A DNA stretch of 64,000 nucleotides from Aldrovandia affinis. Lineage: Eukaryota; Chordata; Actinopteri; Notacanthiformes; Halosauridae. The translations under genes were made by a program, and so were the position numbers. Where the stretch lies: positions 3,123,438 through 3,187,437 of the forward strand of contig JAINUG010000023.1 in NCBI GenBank assembly GCA_029706075.1. Reading direction: 5' to 3'. The notes beneath the pieces are model-generated. The model searched no databases, was not told the DNA's origin, and saw nothing but the letters and a program-made list of their open reading frames with translations. Shown one piece after another: positions 44,691 through 56,794 of this stretch. Positions within the stretch are counted from its first letter, which is position 1, and each line of letters begins with the position of its first letter.

Positions 44691-45664
44691 AACAGCATAT
44701 GTACAAATATACACAGAATGTACAAAGCAGGAATCCACTGATCATATGGGGCACGTAACTAAGTCATGGGGAAGCAGTGGAAGGCTGGAATGCGAAGAGG
44801 AGGCTGGGAGGTATTACACTACTACTAAACTGAAGAGGGGGGTAGTGTGTGTGTGTGAGAGAGAGCAAAGCATTGTGGGTTTGCTTTCATTTACCCACTG
44901 TAATCTTGCCCATTTGTTCTGAGGGTGGCCTGCTGACCGTTTCTGTGGGCCCGCGATCTTTTATCAGCTGTGTAGTGTTTGTAAAACTTGTCTTGCCTTT
45001 ACAAATAAAAGCATTGTCTTTTGCCCGGACTCATTATTCATGACATTGTGACATGTCACAATATCACCAAAAGAAAATCGCTCTGCTTTCTTTGCTGCTT
45101 CAGTTCACTTTCAGCCTCAACAGATCATGATTTTGCTGGTATGCTGAACAGATGTTAAAATTAACAAAGCAAGTCTTCACCCAAACCCCTAACTATGCAG
45201 TGTTAAAGGCCTACACTGCGGTGAGGAACTGGTTACCCACAGCCTCATCTCACAGACAACCATGAGCCTAACGACTGAGCAGGTGCGAGTGACACTTGTG
45301 GGACGAATCAGAATGCAGTAAACGTCGTATTGTCATAGATCTTAAGATGGTAAATTCAAGTAGAATATAGTGTGTCCAATGTTCTTTTTAATGTTGCCTC
45401 ACATGATAGTATATTTTTAAAATAGATTTGGCTCCATATTTCACTGTACGGATTTTTTAAATCAAATTACACATTGTGAAAGAAGATCAGAGGATCTTAT
45501 TTCAGGATATATCAGCGAATGTAAATTACCGGCCCTAGTCGCGTGTCAAAACAGACATGACGCACAGTGCAGCAACTATAAATACCGTGTGTAAACATGT
45601 GTTTTTGTTTATCGAACAACTTCTGTCATATTGCTCTGTTGCCTTAAAAATACAAGTACATAGA

Positions 45665-48434
45665 ATGAAAATGGAGATAGCAGGCGCAAGACCTTCATTT
45701 TTGGGAGAAATAGGTGAGTCTGGCAACAGTAATATTTTGGACATTGTCAAAGGACGTTATTGTTACCGGGATTTATAGTAGTATAGTACAGTATATATAG
45801 ATCTATTGATTAGCGAAGTAGCTGTTAGGCCTTTCTCGTAGACTAAAGTGTTGTTTTAGATAAAGAATTAGCTCAACCTCGTGCTGTGAATTGGTGTGTT
45901 GCCAAGTGGGTTTTGTGGCTTTTCTCCAAATAGTAGTCCAGGTAGATCTGTGTGGCTCAGTAGGTAGAACACGACGTTGGCAACGCCTAGGTTGTGGGTT
46001 CAATTTCCACAGGGACCACATATACTGAAAATGTATGCATTCACTACTGTAAGTCGCGTTGGATAAAAGCATTTTGGCATTGCTAAATGGCATATATAAA
46101 TACAACTTTAGCTAAAATATCAGAAGTAAAGACGAGATTCCCGCAGTAAGAAATAAAGAAAAATTCGGTCGATGGTCAGTCGTACCTAATGGGTGACATT
46201 ACCACTTGAATGGACTATACGTCACTATACTAAATAGATGGGAATTGAGTATCCCTAGCGCATGTGCGTCGTTTTGGTATGGCAAGGTATAGCACTGGCC
46301 ATACCATGGCTTCTAGTCAAATTTTAAATTTTAAATCAATCTGAAATAGCCTACGTTTTGTCATTTTATGTGATTTTATCCGCTCCACAAAGGTAACTCA
46401 AAATCCTCCCGGCTCCTCCTCACTTTTAGTACATCCCACCACCCAGCCTACAGATGGCGATGTAGTTGAACAGGAGATAGAGGTTGCTGCTCTGGCTAGT
46501 AACGTTACAGTTCCTCAGAATAAACAAGCCACAGACTAACGTTAGCATTAAAACCTTGTCCTTTATTCTCATTCATTCAGGTGGATTAAACAAACTGTAT
46601 AAACGCCATAATACTGTTGATTCAAATATAACATATTCATGAACAAGTCCATGTCATGTTGTGTCAATACGAACACGTTCTATATGTTATTTGAGTGAAA
46701 AACCGGACTTAACGTCACCCGCAATAGTGAAGCTAACAAGCTAACTAGCTAACGTTCCTTACCCTGATGAGGTCCTGTAGCGCTTATCACTACATTTCAC
46801 AAAAAAAGACTTGTATAACACTATATCATTATGATCCACTGGAATTTAAAAATAGGTTTACTAGTTACATACTGTAGTTGTCTCCTTTGTTTATTAATGT
46901 TACCTAAATATCATAGAAGTAAATTGTATAGAAACAACTCACCAAAATTGAGTATTGCACAACTGATTTGACAAAAAAAATCCACCAAGGGGGACCCCCC
47001 ACCCCACCCCATCCCTTGCCATACCTTGGCTTTGCTGAAATGACGCCCCTGCCCTAGCACATTTGAATATGCTCGTAACAGTTATAAATAATGTGGGTTG
47101 CAAACCGGAGGAATTACCACCTGTTACAGCCTCAGACCCGTTTTCCTAGCCCATAGGCTACATCCTTCTACTTTGCTAACTAGGTTGGCGCAGTTATTAA
47201 TTTGTCCATACAGTTTCCAAACCCCGGCGCGTATCCCTTTAAACAACAAAAAGCGTTTGTGAAAGCTTAAGGTGAATCATAAATCTTTCTCTTATGAATA
47301 TACATTACACTCTGGTGCCGCTTACTGACAGCATGTTTACATGGGACCGCAGCAAATTCTGAGAAGGCAGCATAAGTGGCATACATAACTCCACAACTGT
47401 TGTGCTATCTAAGACGAGACTGGTGGAGCCAGGTGGTTCTATTGATGGTGCTATACCAATGATTGCTATTGCTGTTTAAAGTGTAGAAAGATTGGGAATT
47501 TATCACAACATTACATTTTGTGAAAATAAAAAGCAAGTTCATAGATGAAGTCATTTTGTTAGAGGATGAGGGCAGGGGTTCCCATAAATGGGAAACCAGT
47601 GCTTTGGTTTCTTGTGTGAAATAAGCTTCTTTCCTCCAATGTTACACAGGGCCACAAATCCTCATTGTCCGTGCGATTGCAAATGTCCTTATGATGCACT
47701 CCGCCCTCGCAGGGTTGTGGGCTGTCCGAACGGCAGTGCATGAGGCCGCCTCGCTCGGCCAAGCCCTACTGCTGCAGCAGTTGATCCAGAGCGGAGCACC
47801 TGTCAACATTGTGAACCTGGACAACATCACTCCCCTGCACGATGCCTGCATACAGGGCCAGACCCACTGTGCCAGACTGCTGCTGGATGCTGGAGCACAG
47901 GTAAGAGATACAGGGTCAAACCCCTGTTCACAGGTATAACAGACAGGGCCACACCCCCTGCACAGGTAAGAGAGACAGGGCCACACCCCCTGCACAGGTA
48001 AGTGAGACAGGGCCACACCCCCTGCACAGGTAAGTGAGACAGGACTGTATCCCTGCAGTACACCATTGCTGTTCTGGAGTCCTGGGGCGTGTTACTGAGT
48101 TACTGAAACAACAGAACCATATCATAAACCATGTTAATGAGATTGAGTCAGGAGCCAAGGAATACACCTGTCAACCCTGAGACAGGGCTGTAGTCCTGTA
48201 GTGCTTTTTTCAGCGTGATTACCCCACCTCAATTCTCCCCTCCCATGGTTGTGATGGCTGTGCAGGTGGACATAAGAACCGTCCATGGGAGCACTCCTCT
48301 CTGTAACGCCTGTGCAGCAGGGAGCCCGGAGTGTGCTAAGCTCCTACTGGATCACGGAGCCACCGCCAACCCCACCCTCACTGCCCTCACAGCCACGCCC
48401 CTGCACGAGGCCTGCATACAAGGTGAGAGCCTCC

Positions 48435-48481
<47 letters not shown>

Positions 48482-51400
48482 ATACACATATAAATACACA
48501 TTCGCACACATATGTAGAGTGTTTTTCCAATAATCACTCAGTACACTTTTGGTCAAGGGACTTGAGTGAGTTTTGTAAAAACTCATACAGTATATACAAG
48601 CACCCCCACACACACACACACACACACTGTGTGACATCATGTGCAGATAACCCAGTTGCTGTGTGTGCACCCCAACAATAACATAGAATTTGCATTTGTG
48701 TGTGTTTGTGTGTGTGTGTGTGTGAGAGAGAGAGTTATGTGCAAGTAACTCATATACTGTTTGTGTGTGTGTGCATGTGTGTATGAGACCATATGCAACT
48801 AAATCATACTGTGTGTGTGCATGTGTGTGCTCCTGCAGGTAACGTGGATTGTGTGAGACTCATGATCGCAAAGGGTGCCCGGCTGGAAGCATTTGACATC
48901 TACTTTGGGACCCCACTGCATGCGGCATGTGCCAAGGAGCACCTGGACTGTGCCAAGGCACTGCTCAACGCAGGTGAGAAGAAGAGATGAGGACCATCGT
49001 GTGCAGCCAAAATCTGGCTATGAAGAGACAGACTCAGAAAGGCATTGGTTCAAATCCCAGAGGATTTGCAGATGTGTGTTCTCTAAGCTTAAATATATCA
49101 CTGTAAAATAATATACCTGTTTGTGAGTCATTTTTATGACAAAGTCTGTTGCCAGACTTTACATTTTGTCAATATTGTTGTTCATTGCACTGCATGTCTA
49201 CCTTAACTAGTGTCTTCCTGTTGTGTCTTCTGTAACTTGGTTTTTAAGACTGACTCGTGTAGAAATATTTGTGGAAACAATAGATTAACAATGCTGTCTA
49301 ACTGCATTACATTTATTTCCTAGTTTTTGCACAAGAACATTTTGTTGCAATGAAAATGTGTCCTTAATGTGTGCTGGCAACCCCCTGCTTATAAACCCAG
49401 TTGCTGATCTACCGTACAACACTGCTGGCCTCCTGCATTAAAACTCCAGCTCCATTACAACACACCGCTGCCCTACTTCTCCCAAACAAGAGATGCAACA
49501 AGTCTGAGCCCTTTTTTATATTTATACTGTAAAATCGCATTTAACATTAACACACTATTGTTTCTCAAGGTGCCAATGTGAACGCTGCCAAGTTCCACGA
49601 GACTGCACTCCACCACGCAGCTAAAGTGATGAATGTGGATCTGATCGAGTTGCTGGTGGCATTCGGGGGGAATGTGCATGCCAGAGATAACCGGGGCAGG
49701 AAGCCAATTGACTACACCAGGCCCGGGTCCCCCCCTGCCTTTTGCCTGGAGTTTTATGAACGTAAGTTATTATATTATGGCCTGTATTACCCTATAATAG
49801 AACACTTCATTTTTCAACAAGTATTAAAACATCATTACAGTTTACCAGTGGTGGGCCGTTAGGGCCTGCAAGGCCTTCTCTGCTGGCCTAAAAAATATCT
49901 GAATCACAGACTGATGTTAATTATATTTTGTCCATGAATACTTATTAAATTATTCCAAATGGTCTGTTCGCTTCCTTTCATAGCTGTTCCCCTGGTTGCG
50001 CTGCATCCATACGTGTATTTTCATATTAAAGCATTTAACCAATCACATTTCAGCCATCATTTGTTGCCAGGGTCAAAGAAATCTGCCTGGAGGCCTTCAC
50101 AATCAGTTCTGCAGGCCCTGTAGCATAAAATAAGTGTTGATCAAACTGTTGCTTCAACCAATCAGATTTTGAGTTGGTGACACGAAGGTCTTCTAGAAGG
50201 CCTAGGTAACGTCAGCGTATTCACACCCTTTGATTGGATAGTCAGAGAGTGTCTGACTATGATATAATGTGATTGGTTAAATGCTTTAATATGAAAATAC
50301 ACGTCTGGATGCAGCGCAACCAGGGGAACAGCTATGAAAGGAAGCGAACAGACCATTTGGAATTATTTAATAAGTATTCATGGACAAAATATAATTAACA
50401 TCAGTCTGTGATTCAGACATTTGAGCGGACATTTTCAGCCCTAAAGCGAATTCAAACTTATGCCAGAAATACGAAAGGGCAGGCTCGACTTTCAGCATTA
50501 GCTTCGATGGCGATAGAAAAGGACTTCTTGATGGAACTGAAACGCACGGATAATCTGTACGACAGAGTAATTGAACTCTTTTGAGGAAAGAAAGGAGGAT
50601 GGATTTTGTGTACAAATAATACAGATTTTTGGTGAGTAAAATGTTGCTATTTTCCTAAATAATATTGCAATTTTATGAGGTTATTATTATTGATGCTTTT
50701 TTTATGTGTGTCACAGCTGTAGCACCCCGGGTTTGTTTCTTCAGTAAAGGCATTTATTCTGGATACACGAGTTATCTATCTGCGATGCAACGGCAACGGG
50801 TGCCTGTTCGGTTTGTTTTTGCACTTTGTTTATTTATCTTTCTTCAGTCATGTTTCATGAGAGAGAATGACAGCGATAGAGATGAGAGAGAATGACAGCG
50901 ATAGTTAGAAGCGTGAGATAATTAGTGATTAGTAGTGTTAGTAACTTAATCTAAATCCCTAATGTTAGTAGATTAGTTGGTTAGTACTATATACATCTAA
51001 CTAATATATACAAAGTGTAATTAGAAAGTAAGAAGGAAGTAAAACGAGATTAGAAACGAAGACGGAAAAACCGAAACAGAATTTCCCGAAGTGCATGACA
51101 GAACGAGAATGAAACATGACTGAAGAAAGATAAATAAACAAAGTGCAAAAACAAACCGAACAGACACTCAAAACATAACAATAAGATGGCTTTTATAGCC
51201 ATAAAATAGTTATTGAGGGGTGGATTGATTCAGACGGAGCACTACTGAAGGCCTAGGTGTGAAATGCACGGCCTGCCACTGCAGTTTACCCATACAGGAT
51301 CTCCCTCCCAGAGGAACTGTCCAGATCTTGTTCCATAGTTTGTGCCTCTGTGTGATGCAATCGTATCTGATGAGCCTGTGTGGTCTCCTGTCTGTTTGCA

Positions 51401-51529
51401 GATACACCTCTAAGCCTGCAGCACATGTGCAGACTGGCTCTGAGGATTAAGCTGGGTAAAAGCATGGTGGAGATGGCATTCAAACTTCAATTACCATACG
51501 GAATACTCAGCTACCTCTCCTACTCCTGA
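45665..51529 (+). CDS. asb13: asb13 copy 1 (ankyrin repeat and SOCS box protein 13)
   Basis: Exons 45665-45713, 47713-47900, 48266-48422, 48839-48973, 49570-49761 and 51402-51529; 849 nt, 282 residues, all introns in the same phases as copies 2 and 3. ASB13 is a substrate-recognition subunit of an Elongin B/C-Cullin5 ubiquitin ligase. Six ankyrin repeats run from TAVHEAASLGQ to HARDNRGRKPIDY, then a SOCS box. Its BC box (SLQHMCRLAL) keeps the conserved cysteine. The Cul5 box is LQLPYGILSYL, keeping the Leu-Pro pair. The ATG at 45665 aligns with the starts of the other copies; another ATG follows two codons later. AATAAA at 51692 fits a poly(A) signal. Intron 2 carries extra donor-like repeats; intron 5 holds a hAT element. 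Confidence 0.93.
45944..46100 (+). mobile_element. tRNA-Ala-like SINE in asb13 copy 1 intron 1
   Basis: Same family as the copies at 36.4 and 56.6 kb (TGTGGCTCAGTAGGTAGAAC, GGTTCAATTTCC, then GTAAGTCGCGTTGGATAAAA). It is more diverged than the other two. Confidence 0.8.
47896..48059 (+). repeat. Tandem copies of the asb13 copy 1 exon 2 splice donor
   Basis: The exon 2 donor (CACAG|GTAAGA after 47900) is followed by further CACAG|GT sites after 47933, 47965, 47997 and 48029, with a period of 32-33 bp. Each unit reads GTAAG(A/T)GAGACAGGG and then a C-rich stretch ending GCACAG. Copies 2 and 3 have shorter, altered versions of the same array. Confidence 0.88.
48437..48480. repeat. (CA)n microsatellite in asb13 copy 1 intron 3
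   Basis: About 20 CA dinucleotides directly after the exon 3 donor region; further CA/TG tracts lie at 48607-48628 and 48695-48725. The corresponding intron of copy 2 has a much shorter tract (54868-54910). Confidence 0.9.
49901..50414. repeat. Inverted repeat inside the hAT element (about 147-bp arms)
   Basis: Arms 49901-50048 and 50269-50414 are near-perfect reverse complements (for example AATCACAGACTGATGTTAAT against ATTAACATCAGTCTGTGATT), separated by about 220 bp. Confidence 0.85.
50806..51161. repeat. Perfect 53-bp inverted repeat around a nested repeat
   Basis: Arms 50806-50858 and 51109-51161 match exactly on opposite strands (GTTCGGTTTGTTTTTGCACT... and its complement). The enclosed part, with GTTAGTAGATTAGTTGGTTA, is related to 53470-53640 in asb13 copy 2 intron 1. 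Confidence 0.85.
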
Positions 51530-51953
51530 AAATGTAACATTCCTTCCACTTCAACTACCTCTACAACAAGGGATCCCTAGGACACATGTAAACTTTGAAA
51601 CTACAGACATTTTGAGTGTCAAAGCCTGTACATAAAATACTGTTAAAGAGTGACATTGTAATTATCTTTTTAAAGAGTCTAAGAAACTATAAATAAAATT
51701 GATTGAAAATCTGTCTTTTCTTGTCATTTCTGTTAAAAAATTACTCTTTGTTTCCTGTGTTCCTGTGTACGACAGTTCTGTTCTGATCAACATATGTGTC
51801 ATCACAAACACTTGCACTAACAAATGGGTAACAAATATTGCTAATACCTTCTATTTATATTGGCCTTCAACTCCGCAGGCTCAAATAACAAGAACGGTAC
51901 AAAAATGGTCACATGTCAGGAGTTGCAATACCTGATATGACTACAGAGGAAAA

Positions 51954-51967
51954 ACTGCAATTCCCAG
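51954..51967 (+). promoter_or_regulatory. ZNF143-like element upstream of asb13 copy 2
   Basis: ACTGCAATTCCCAG, close to the ZNF143/STAF-type ACTACAATTCCCAG core, lies 163 bp upstream of the copy 2 ATG. The equivalent motif is present at nearly the same distance in copy 3 and was not found in copy 1. Followed by a CATGTGAT E-box-like site near 52011. Confidence 0.45.
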
Positions 51968-52116
51968 TTCTTACATATGCATCTCCATCGGTATCCCAAT
52001 AAGAGCTATCATGTGATTTGGTGTTGCAATAACCATAAGCTCGTTTTACTTATGTGTTTTTATATATGAGACATTCTCTTTGACTTGCGCAACAGGTTTG
52101 CGTAAACAAATACCTA

Positions 52117-55100
52117 ATGGAAATGGAGATCTCGGCAGACAGACTTAACTTCTTTGGAGAAGTAGGTGAGTCCCATTAAAGAAAGAGAACAAACTAACTC
52201 GTCAGCTCAAATATCGACTCTGATGCAGTGTTTATAAATACGTGACTTAACAAATGGAGACGCTCACCGACTCTAGGAATGTGTATAGACGTCAGCACTA
52301 GGCTCATTGCCAGTTGGAAAATCGCGGAAATAACATGTAATACTTAGCGACCTACCAGCGAATGTGTGGTGGTTTGTTCAACTAGCGATGAGGGACCTTA
52401 TGTTCGAATAGAGTTTTAATTAATGTGGTTTCGCTAATGCACTAATAGGCTATGTAACTACGCTTAACGTGTTCTACCCCTGAACCTTCTAATTCACATT
52501 GAAGAGTTGGAAATTCCTTTGTGTGAACTATGTAAAAAGGGTATTTAAGAAGTTAATGTATGAAGCAATTTTGTTTCAAAGCTGTTGTCAATGTGTAATT
52601 TATGCTATTTAAACGTATGGCTACTGTACTTTAATATACGGTGTATTATTGTCAATGTTTTGGTTGTTAAAAAAACCCCATACATTTCTATATGTATTTA
52701 TTCCACGTAAACATTGCACAGGACCAGCAGGAGATTTTCTGCGAATAAACTGGTACGCCCTTCCAGTTGTAGACTGCAATCGAGTTCGACTTAATACGCA
52801 GCTAAACTTACACACACTGCAAGCGACCCAGTGTGCTTCTTTGCACTGCCCAAAGGGTTTTAAAGTACTGCTTTTGTGCTTGAAGCCTTTTAAAAACGTT
52901 ATCTCCTGCAGTCCGTGTGAGGGACTGGGCAAGGACCCGAGCGCGGACCAGGATATGGCAGGGAAGAAACGTTTATTGATCAATCCCAGTTTAAAGCCGG
53001 TAATCAGTCAGAGAAGGTACAAGAACAAATTCCAAAAAGAGTAGTAAAGGGCAGTCCAAAGATCAAAACCAAATAAGCAGATAGGCAAACAAAATCGGCA
53101 GGCAAAAACTCGGGAGTCAAACAAAAGGGGTGTCTTGGAAATCACACACACAAAAAACTCAGGCTTACAAACAATCGGCACTGGGAAATTTGATCAACGT
53201 TCTGACATCAGACAAGTGCAAACAAGGAACTTAAATGCAAACGGGGAAGATAACACAAGTGTGACTGGGAGGGGAAAAGGGCAAGAACACAGATGAGAAC
53301 GATTAGGATAACTAATGCAATAACAAGGGGAGACTGGGAACACATTGACACAATAAAAATAAACGACCTGGAAGAGCAGGTAGACACGTGCACAGTTCGG
53401 AGGGGAGGAGCGCATAGGAAATGCATGCAGAAAATGCGATAGGAGATAAACGCACAAGGATAGGAGAACGAAAGAGAGAATGACAGTTGTAGATGGAAAC
53501 GCAAGATAATGAGTAATTAGTAAATGTTAGTAACGTAATCAAAATCCCCAACGTTAGTAGATTAGTTGTTTAGTACTATATACACATAGGCTAACTAATA
53601 TGTACAGATAGAAAGAAAGAAAGAAAGAAGGAAGTAAACGAGATGGGGAAATAAGGCAGAAACCTGTATAGCTGAAATCACCCGAATAGTGCAACAACAA
53701 AGACAGGGAGTGGATTACCGAATAACAAGGAACAAAGACAGACGGGGAAACTGACGTGAATGATAAGTGAATACAGAGAAAAGAATAAAATACAAAAACA
53801 AGCAGAACAGAAAATGGCAAAACATAACAGTCCGTCTGTCCTCTCTACTTTCTTCCTCTAGGAGGTTCTGGTTGGTAACAGAAGTTTCTGGTCCTTCATT
53901 ACAGATTATGAATATTCATAAAGAACATATTCAACTACAGAACATTCATTAATATTGGTATAGTCATTGAACGTGCCCCTTCATAAATATTCACGTTGTT
54001 CATGTTGTTTTGAGTTCACGGTTAGCGAGACAGAAATCTCAATGTTAAGAATACAGAGCTAATCATCTAGTTTGTCTATACAATATGTAGTTCTGATTAA
54101 CAGAACATTTTCGGATTCCCACAGGCTGCTGGGCGGAGAGGACAGCAGTCCATGAGGCCGCCTCACAAGGCCAGGCCCTGCAGCTACAGCAGCTGATCCA
54201 GAGCGGAGCCTCCGTTAACACCATGACAATGGACTCCATCACCCCCCTACATGAGGCCTGCATACAGGGGCAGGCCCAGTGTGTCAGACTGCTGCTGGAT
54301 GCTGGAGCACTGATCCAGGTATCCGTTAACACCATGGACAGGGCCTCACCAGGCCCTGCACAGGTGGATGCTGGAGCACAGAGACAGGGCCTCACCCCCT
54401 GCACAGGTGAGAAAGACAGGGCCACATCCCTGGCACAGGTGAGAAAGATAGGACTGCCCCCAAGTTGAAATAAGAGCGACAGGGCTGTGTCCCAGGAGTA
54501 CTCATCACTGTTCTGGAGTCCTGGGGCATATTTATTCAGTAAACAACAGAACCATATCATAAACCATGTTAATGAGATCGAGTCAGGAGCCAAATAATCC
54601 ACCCATTGGCCCTAAAGGCCCAACCACAGCAATTTGAGATGCATTATAAGAATCGCTCTGTGAGTGATCCAAACAATGTCTGTTACCATTCCAGGTGGAC
54701 ATAAGAACCGTCCATGGGAGCACTCCTCTCTGTAACGCCTGTGCAGCAGGGAGCCCGGAGTGTGCTAAGCTCCTACTGGATCACGGAGCCACCGCCAACC
54801 CCACCCTCACTGCCCTCACAGCCACGCCCCTGCACGAGGCCTGCATACGAGGTGAGAGCCTCCCATACACACACATACACATATAAATATACAAGCACCC
54901 ACACACACCATGCACATAACACACACTCATACATATATATGTGTGTGCATGTGTGTCTGCTCCTGCAGGTAACGTGGACTGTGTGAGACTCATGATCGCA
55001 AAGGGTGCCCAGCTGGAAGCATTTGACATCTACTTTGGGACCCCACTGCATGCGGCATGTGCCAAGGAGCACCTGGACTGCGCCAAGGCACTGCTCAACG

Positions 55101-56231
55101 CAGGTGAGAAGAAGAGATGAGGACCATCGTGTGCAGCTGAAATCTGGCTATGAAGAGACAGACTCAGAAGGGTGTCGATTCAAATCCCAGAATGGAGCAT
55201 GTCTGTTGCTCCCAACTTTTTTACTTTTAGTAAAAATCTGTAAAATCTGTTGGGGATGCCCTAGGTGCTAAATGCCACTGACTGCCATGTGATTATCCAT
55301 GGCAACGGACATAGCTTACCTTTTTTACACATTGTCTTTTGGATATTTACTAGACAAGTTGGGGTTAAGAGCTGGGTTAAGATCCACTACCCACACCATA
55401 GGCCTACTGGTGCCAAACTATAGATCCATTACACACACCACACCTGTGGTAGCCTTGGAAAAATGAAGTTGGTGCCACCCTATGACTCCCTAGATGAGGC
55501 TACGGCTAATTATGTGCTGCCCTGTGGGGTTAGTGACCACACTCGCCAATTAGACGGTCCAGAATGGGCACATCACTACACTGACAACCAGTGCTTTATC
55601 AGGACGCACTGATGGTTCTTTTTTATATTTATACTGTAAAATTATATTGAACATTAACACACTATTGTTTCTCAAGGTGCCAATGTGAACGCTGCCAAGT
55701 TCCACGAGACTGCACTCCACCACGCAGCTGAAGTGATGAATGTGGATCTGATCGAGTTGCTGGTGGCATTCGGGGGGAATGTGCATGCTAGAGATAACCG
55801 TGGCAGGAAGCCAATTGACTACGCCAAACCCGGGTCCCCCCCTGCCCTGTGCCTGGAGTTTTATGAACGTGAGTTATTATATTATGGTCTTTATTACCCT
55901 ATGATAGAATGCTTTAAAATACAAAAAGATTTATAAAATGAGATTCATTATTAAAGTGTTAACACTATTATTACAACATTGAAAATTCCTAACTACTTCA
56001 TTATCCCTCCCTGAACGTTTGTCCAGATCCTGTTGAATAGTTTCTGCTTCTTTGTGATATAATCATATGTCATTAGCTTTTCTTATTTTCTGTCTGTTCA
56101 CAGGTACACCTCTAAGCCTGCAGCATTTGAGCAGAGTGCTTTTAAGGAGGGCGTTTGGAAGGAGAGTGGAGGAAGACGTGTCCAAACTGAATGTATCTCA
56201 CCGCATCATCAGCTACCTCTTCTACCACTGA
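52117..56231 (+). CDS. asb13: asb13 copy 2 (mosaic, degenerate SOCS box)
   Basis: Exons 52117-52165, 54125-54318, 54695-54851, 54969-55103, 55677-55868 and 56104-56231; 855 nt, 284 residues if the first donor of exon 2 is used. Start MEMEISADRLNFFGEV. Exon 2 is nearly identical to copy 3's, whereas exons 3-5 are nearly identical to copy 1's. The exon 2 end is rearranged: the usual GCACAG|GTAAG is replaced by CTGATCCAG|GTATCC, with stronger in-frame donors at 54363 and 54438 that would add 15 or 40 residues. The SOCS box has serine for the conserved BC-box cysteine (SLQHLSRVLL), and its Cul5 box reads LNVSHRIISYL, lacking proline. All exons are open, so it may be expressed but poorly coupled to Elongin/Cul5. 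Confidence 0.88.
53040..53830. repeat. Unclassified interspersed repeat in asb13 copy 2 intron 1
   Basis: A-rich sequence with segments shared with the nested repeat at 50.9-51.1 kb (GTTAGTAGATTAGTTG, TTAGTACTATATACA). The upstream flank (52915-53040) has a TTTATTGATCAATCCCAGT motif often seen in fish repeats. I could not assign a class. Confidence 0.5.
54301..54440 (+). repeat. Rearranged exon 2 end and donor repeats in asb13 copy 2
   Basis: The region contains partial duplicates of upstream exon sequence (a second GATCCAG and TCCGTTAACACCATG, as in the exon) and a second GATGCTGGAGCACAG whose following GTAAG is missing, so it runs straight into AGACAGG. Donor-like CAG|GT sites fall after 54318, 54363, 54406 and 54438. 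Confidence 0.8.
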
Positions 56232-56650
56232 AAACATCTCAGTCCTGCTTCAGCTGTCTTAAGAAAATTGACCCGGGCCAGGACTACATGAATGTATACT
56301 TGAAATTTGACACTTTGACACTGTAGAGACCGTCCAGTCACATAAAATATTTTTTTCACATAAAATACTGTGTGTAAGTTATTGTGTTTTGAATAATTTG
56401 ATAAATGACAAAAAGAAAAGCATCAAACTTCCGGTCTTGTTTGTTGAAGCACACATGCTTTTGTTTCTTGTTTGGCTGGGTACAGCCGTGTTCTTATATA
56501 GCCTTAATGTTTGTTGCCACAAAAATGATCTCTTACAGTTGCTTTGTAATACCATTGGTAATGCATTTTCACTTTTATATGTGCATCGACATCCAACACG
56601 GCAAGCTCAAATAAGGAGAATGGTTCAATCATGGTAAATGCTGTAGATTG

Positions 56651-56794
56651 TGGTTCTCTGTGGCTCAGTTGGTAGAGCACAGTGTTGGCAACGCTTAGGT
56701 TGTGGGTTCAATCCCCACTGGAGCCACATATACTGAAAATGTATGCATTCACTACTGTAAGTCGCTTTGGATAAAACGTCTGCTAAATGGCGTA

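Larger units (their letters stand above)
37406..45664. other. Divergent intergenic region between tasor2 and asb13
   Basis: About 8.3 kb separating two divergently transcribed genes. It includes a Tc1 fragment, a tRNA-SINE, two L2-type fragments and two common repeats. 38.7-41.1 kb and 45.0-45.6 kb show no recognised element. A TATAAATA box lies at about 45579, 86 bp before the copy 1 ATG. Confidence 0.6.
49846..51281 (+). mobile_element. hAT element in asb13 copy 1 intron 5
   Basis: Exact 8-bp target-site duplication CAGTTTAC (49838-49845 and 51282-51289). Terminal repeats CAGTGGTGGGCCG and CGGCCTGCCACTG. The transposase C-terminal dimerisation segment is open at 50417-50584 (TFERTFSALKRIQTYARN, RLSALASMAIEKDFLMELKR). 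The catalytic part is missing. A 147-bp palindrome and a 53-bp inverted repeat lie inside. Confidence 0.9.
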
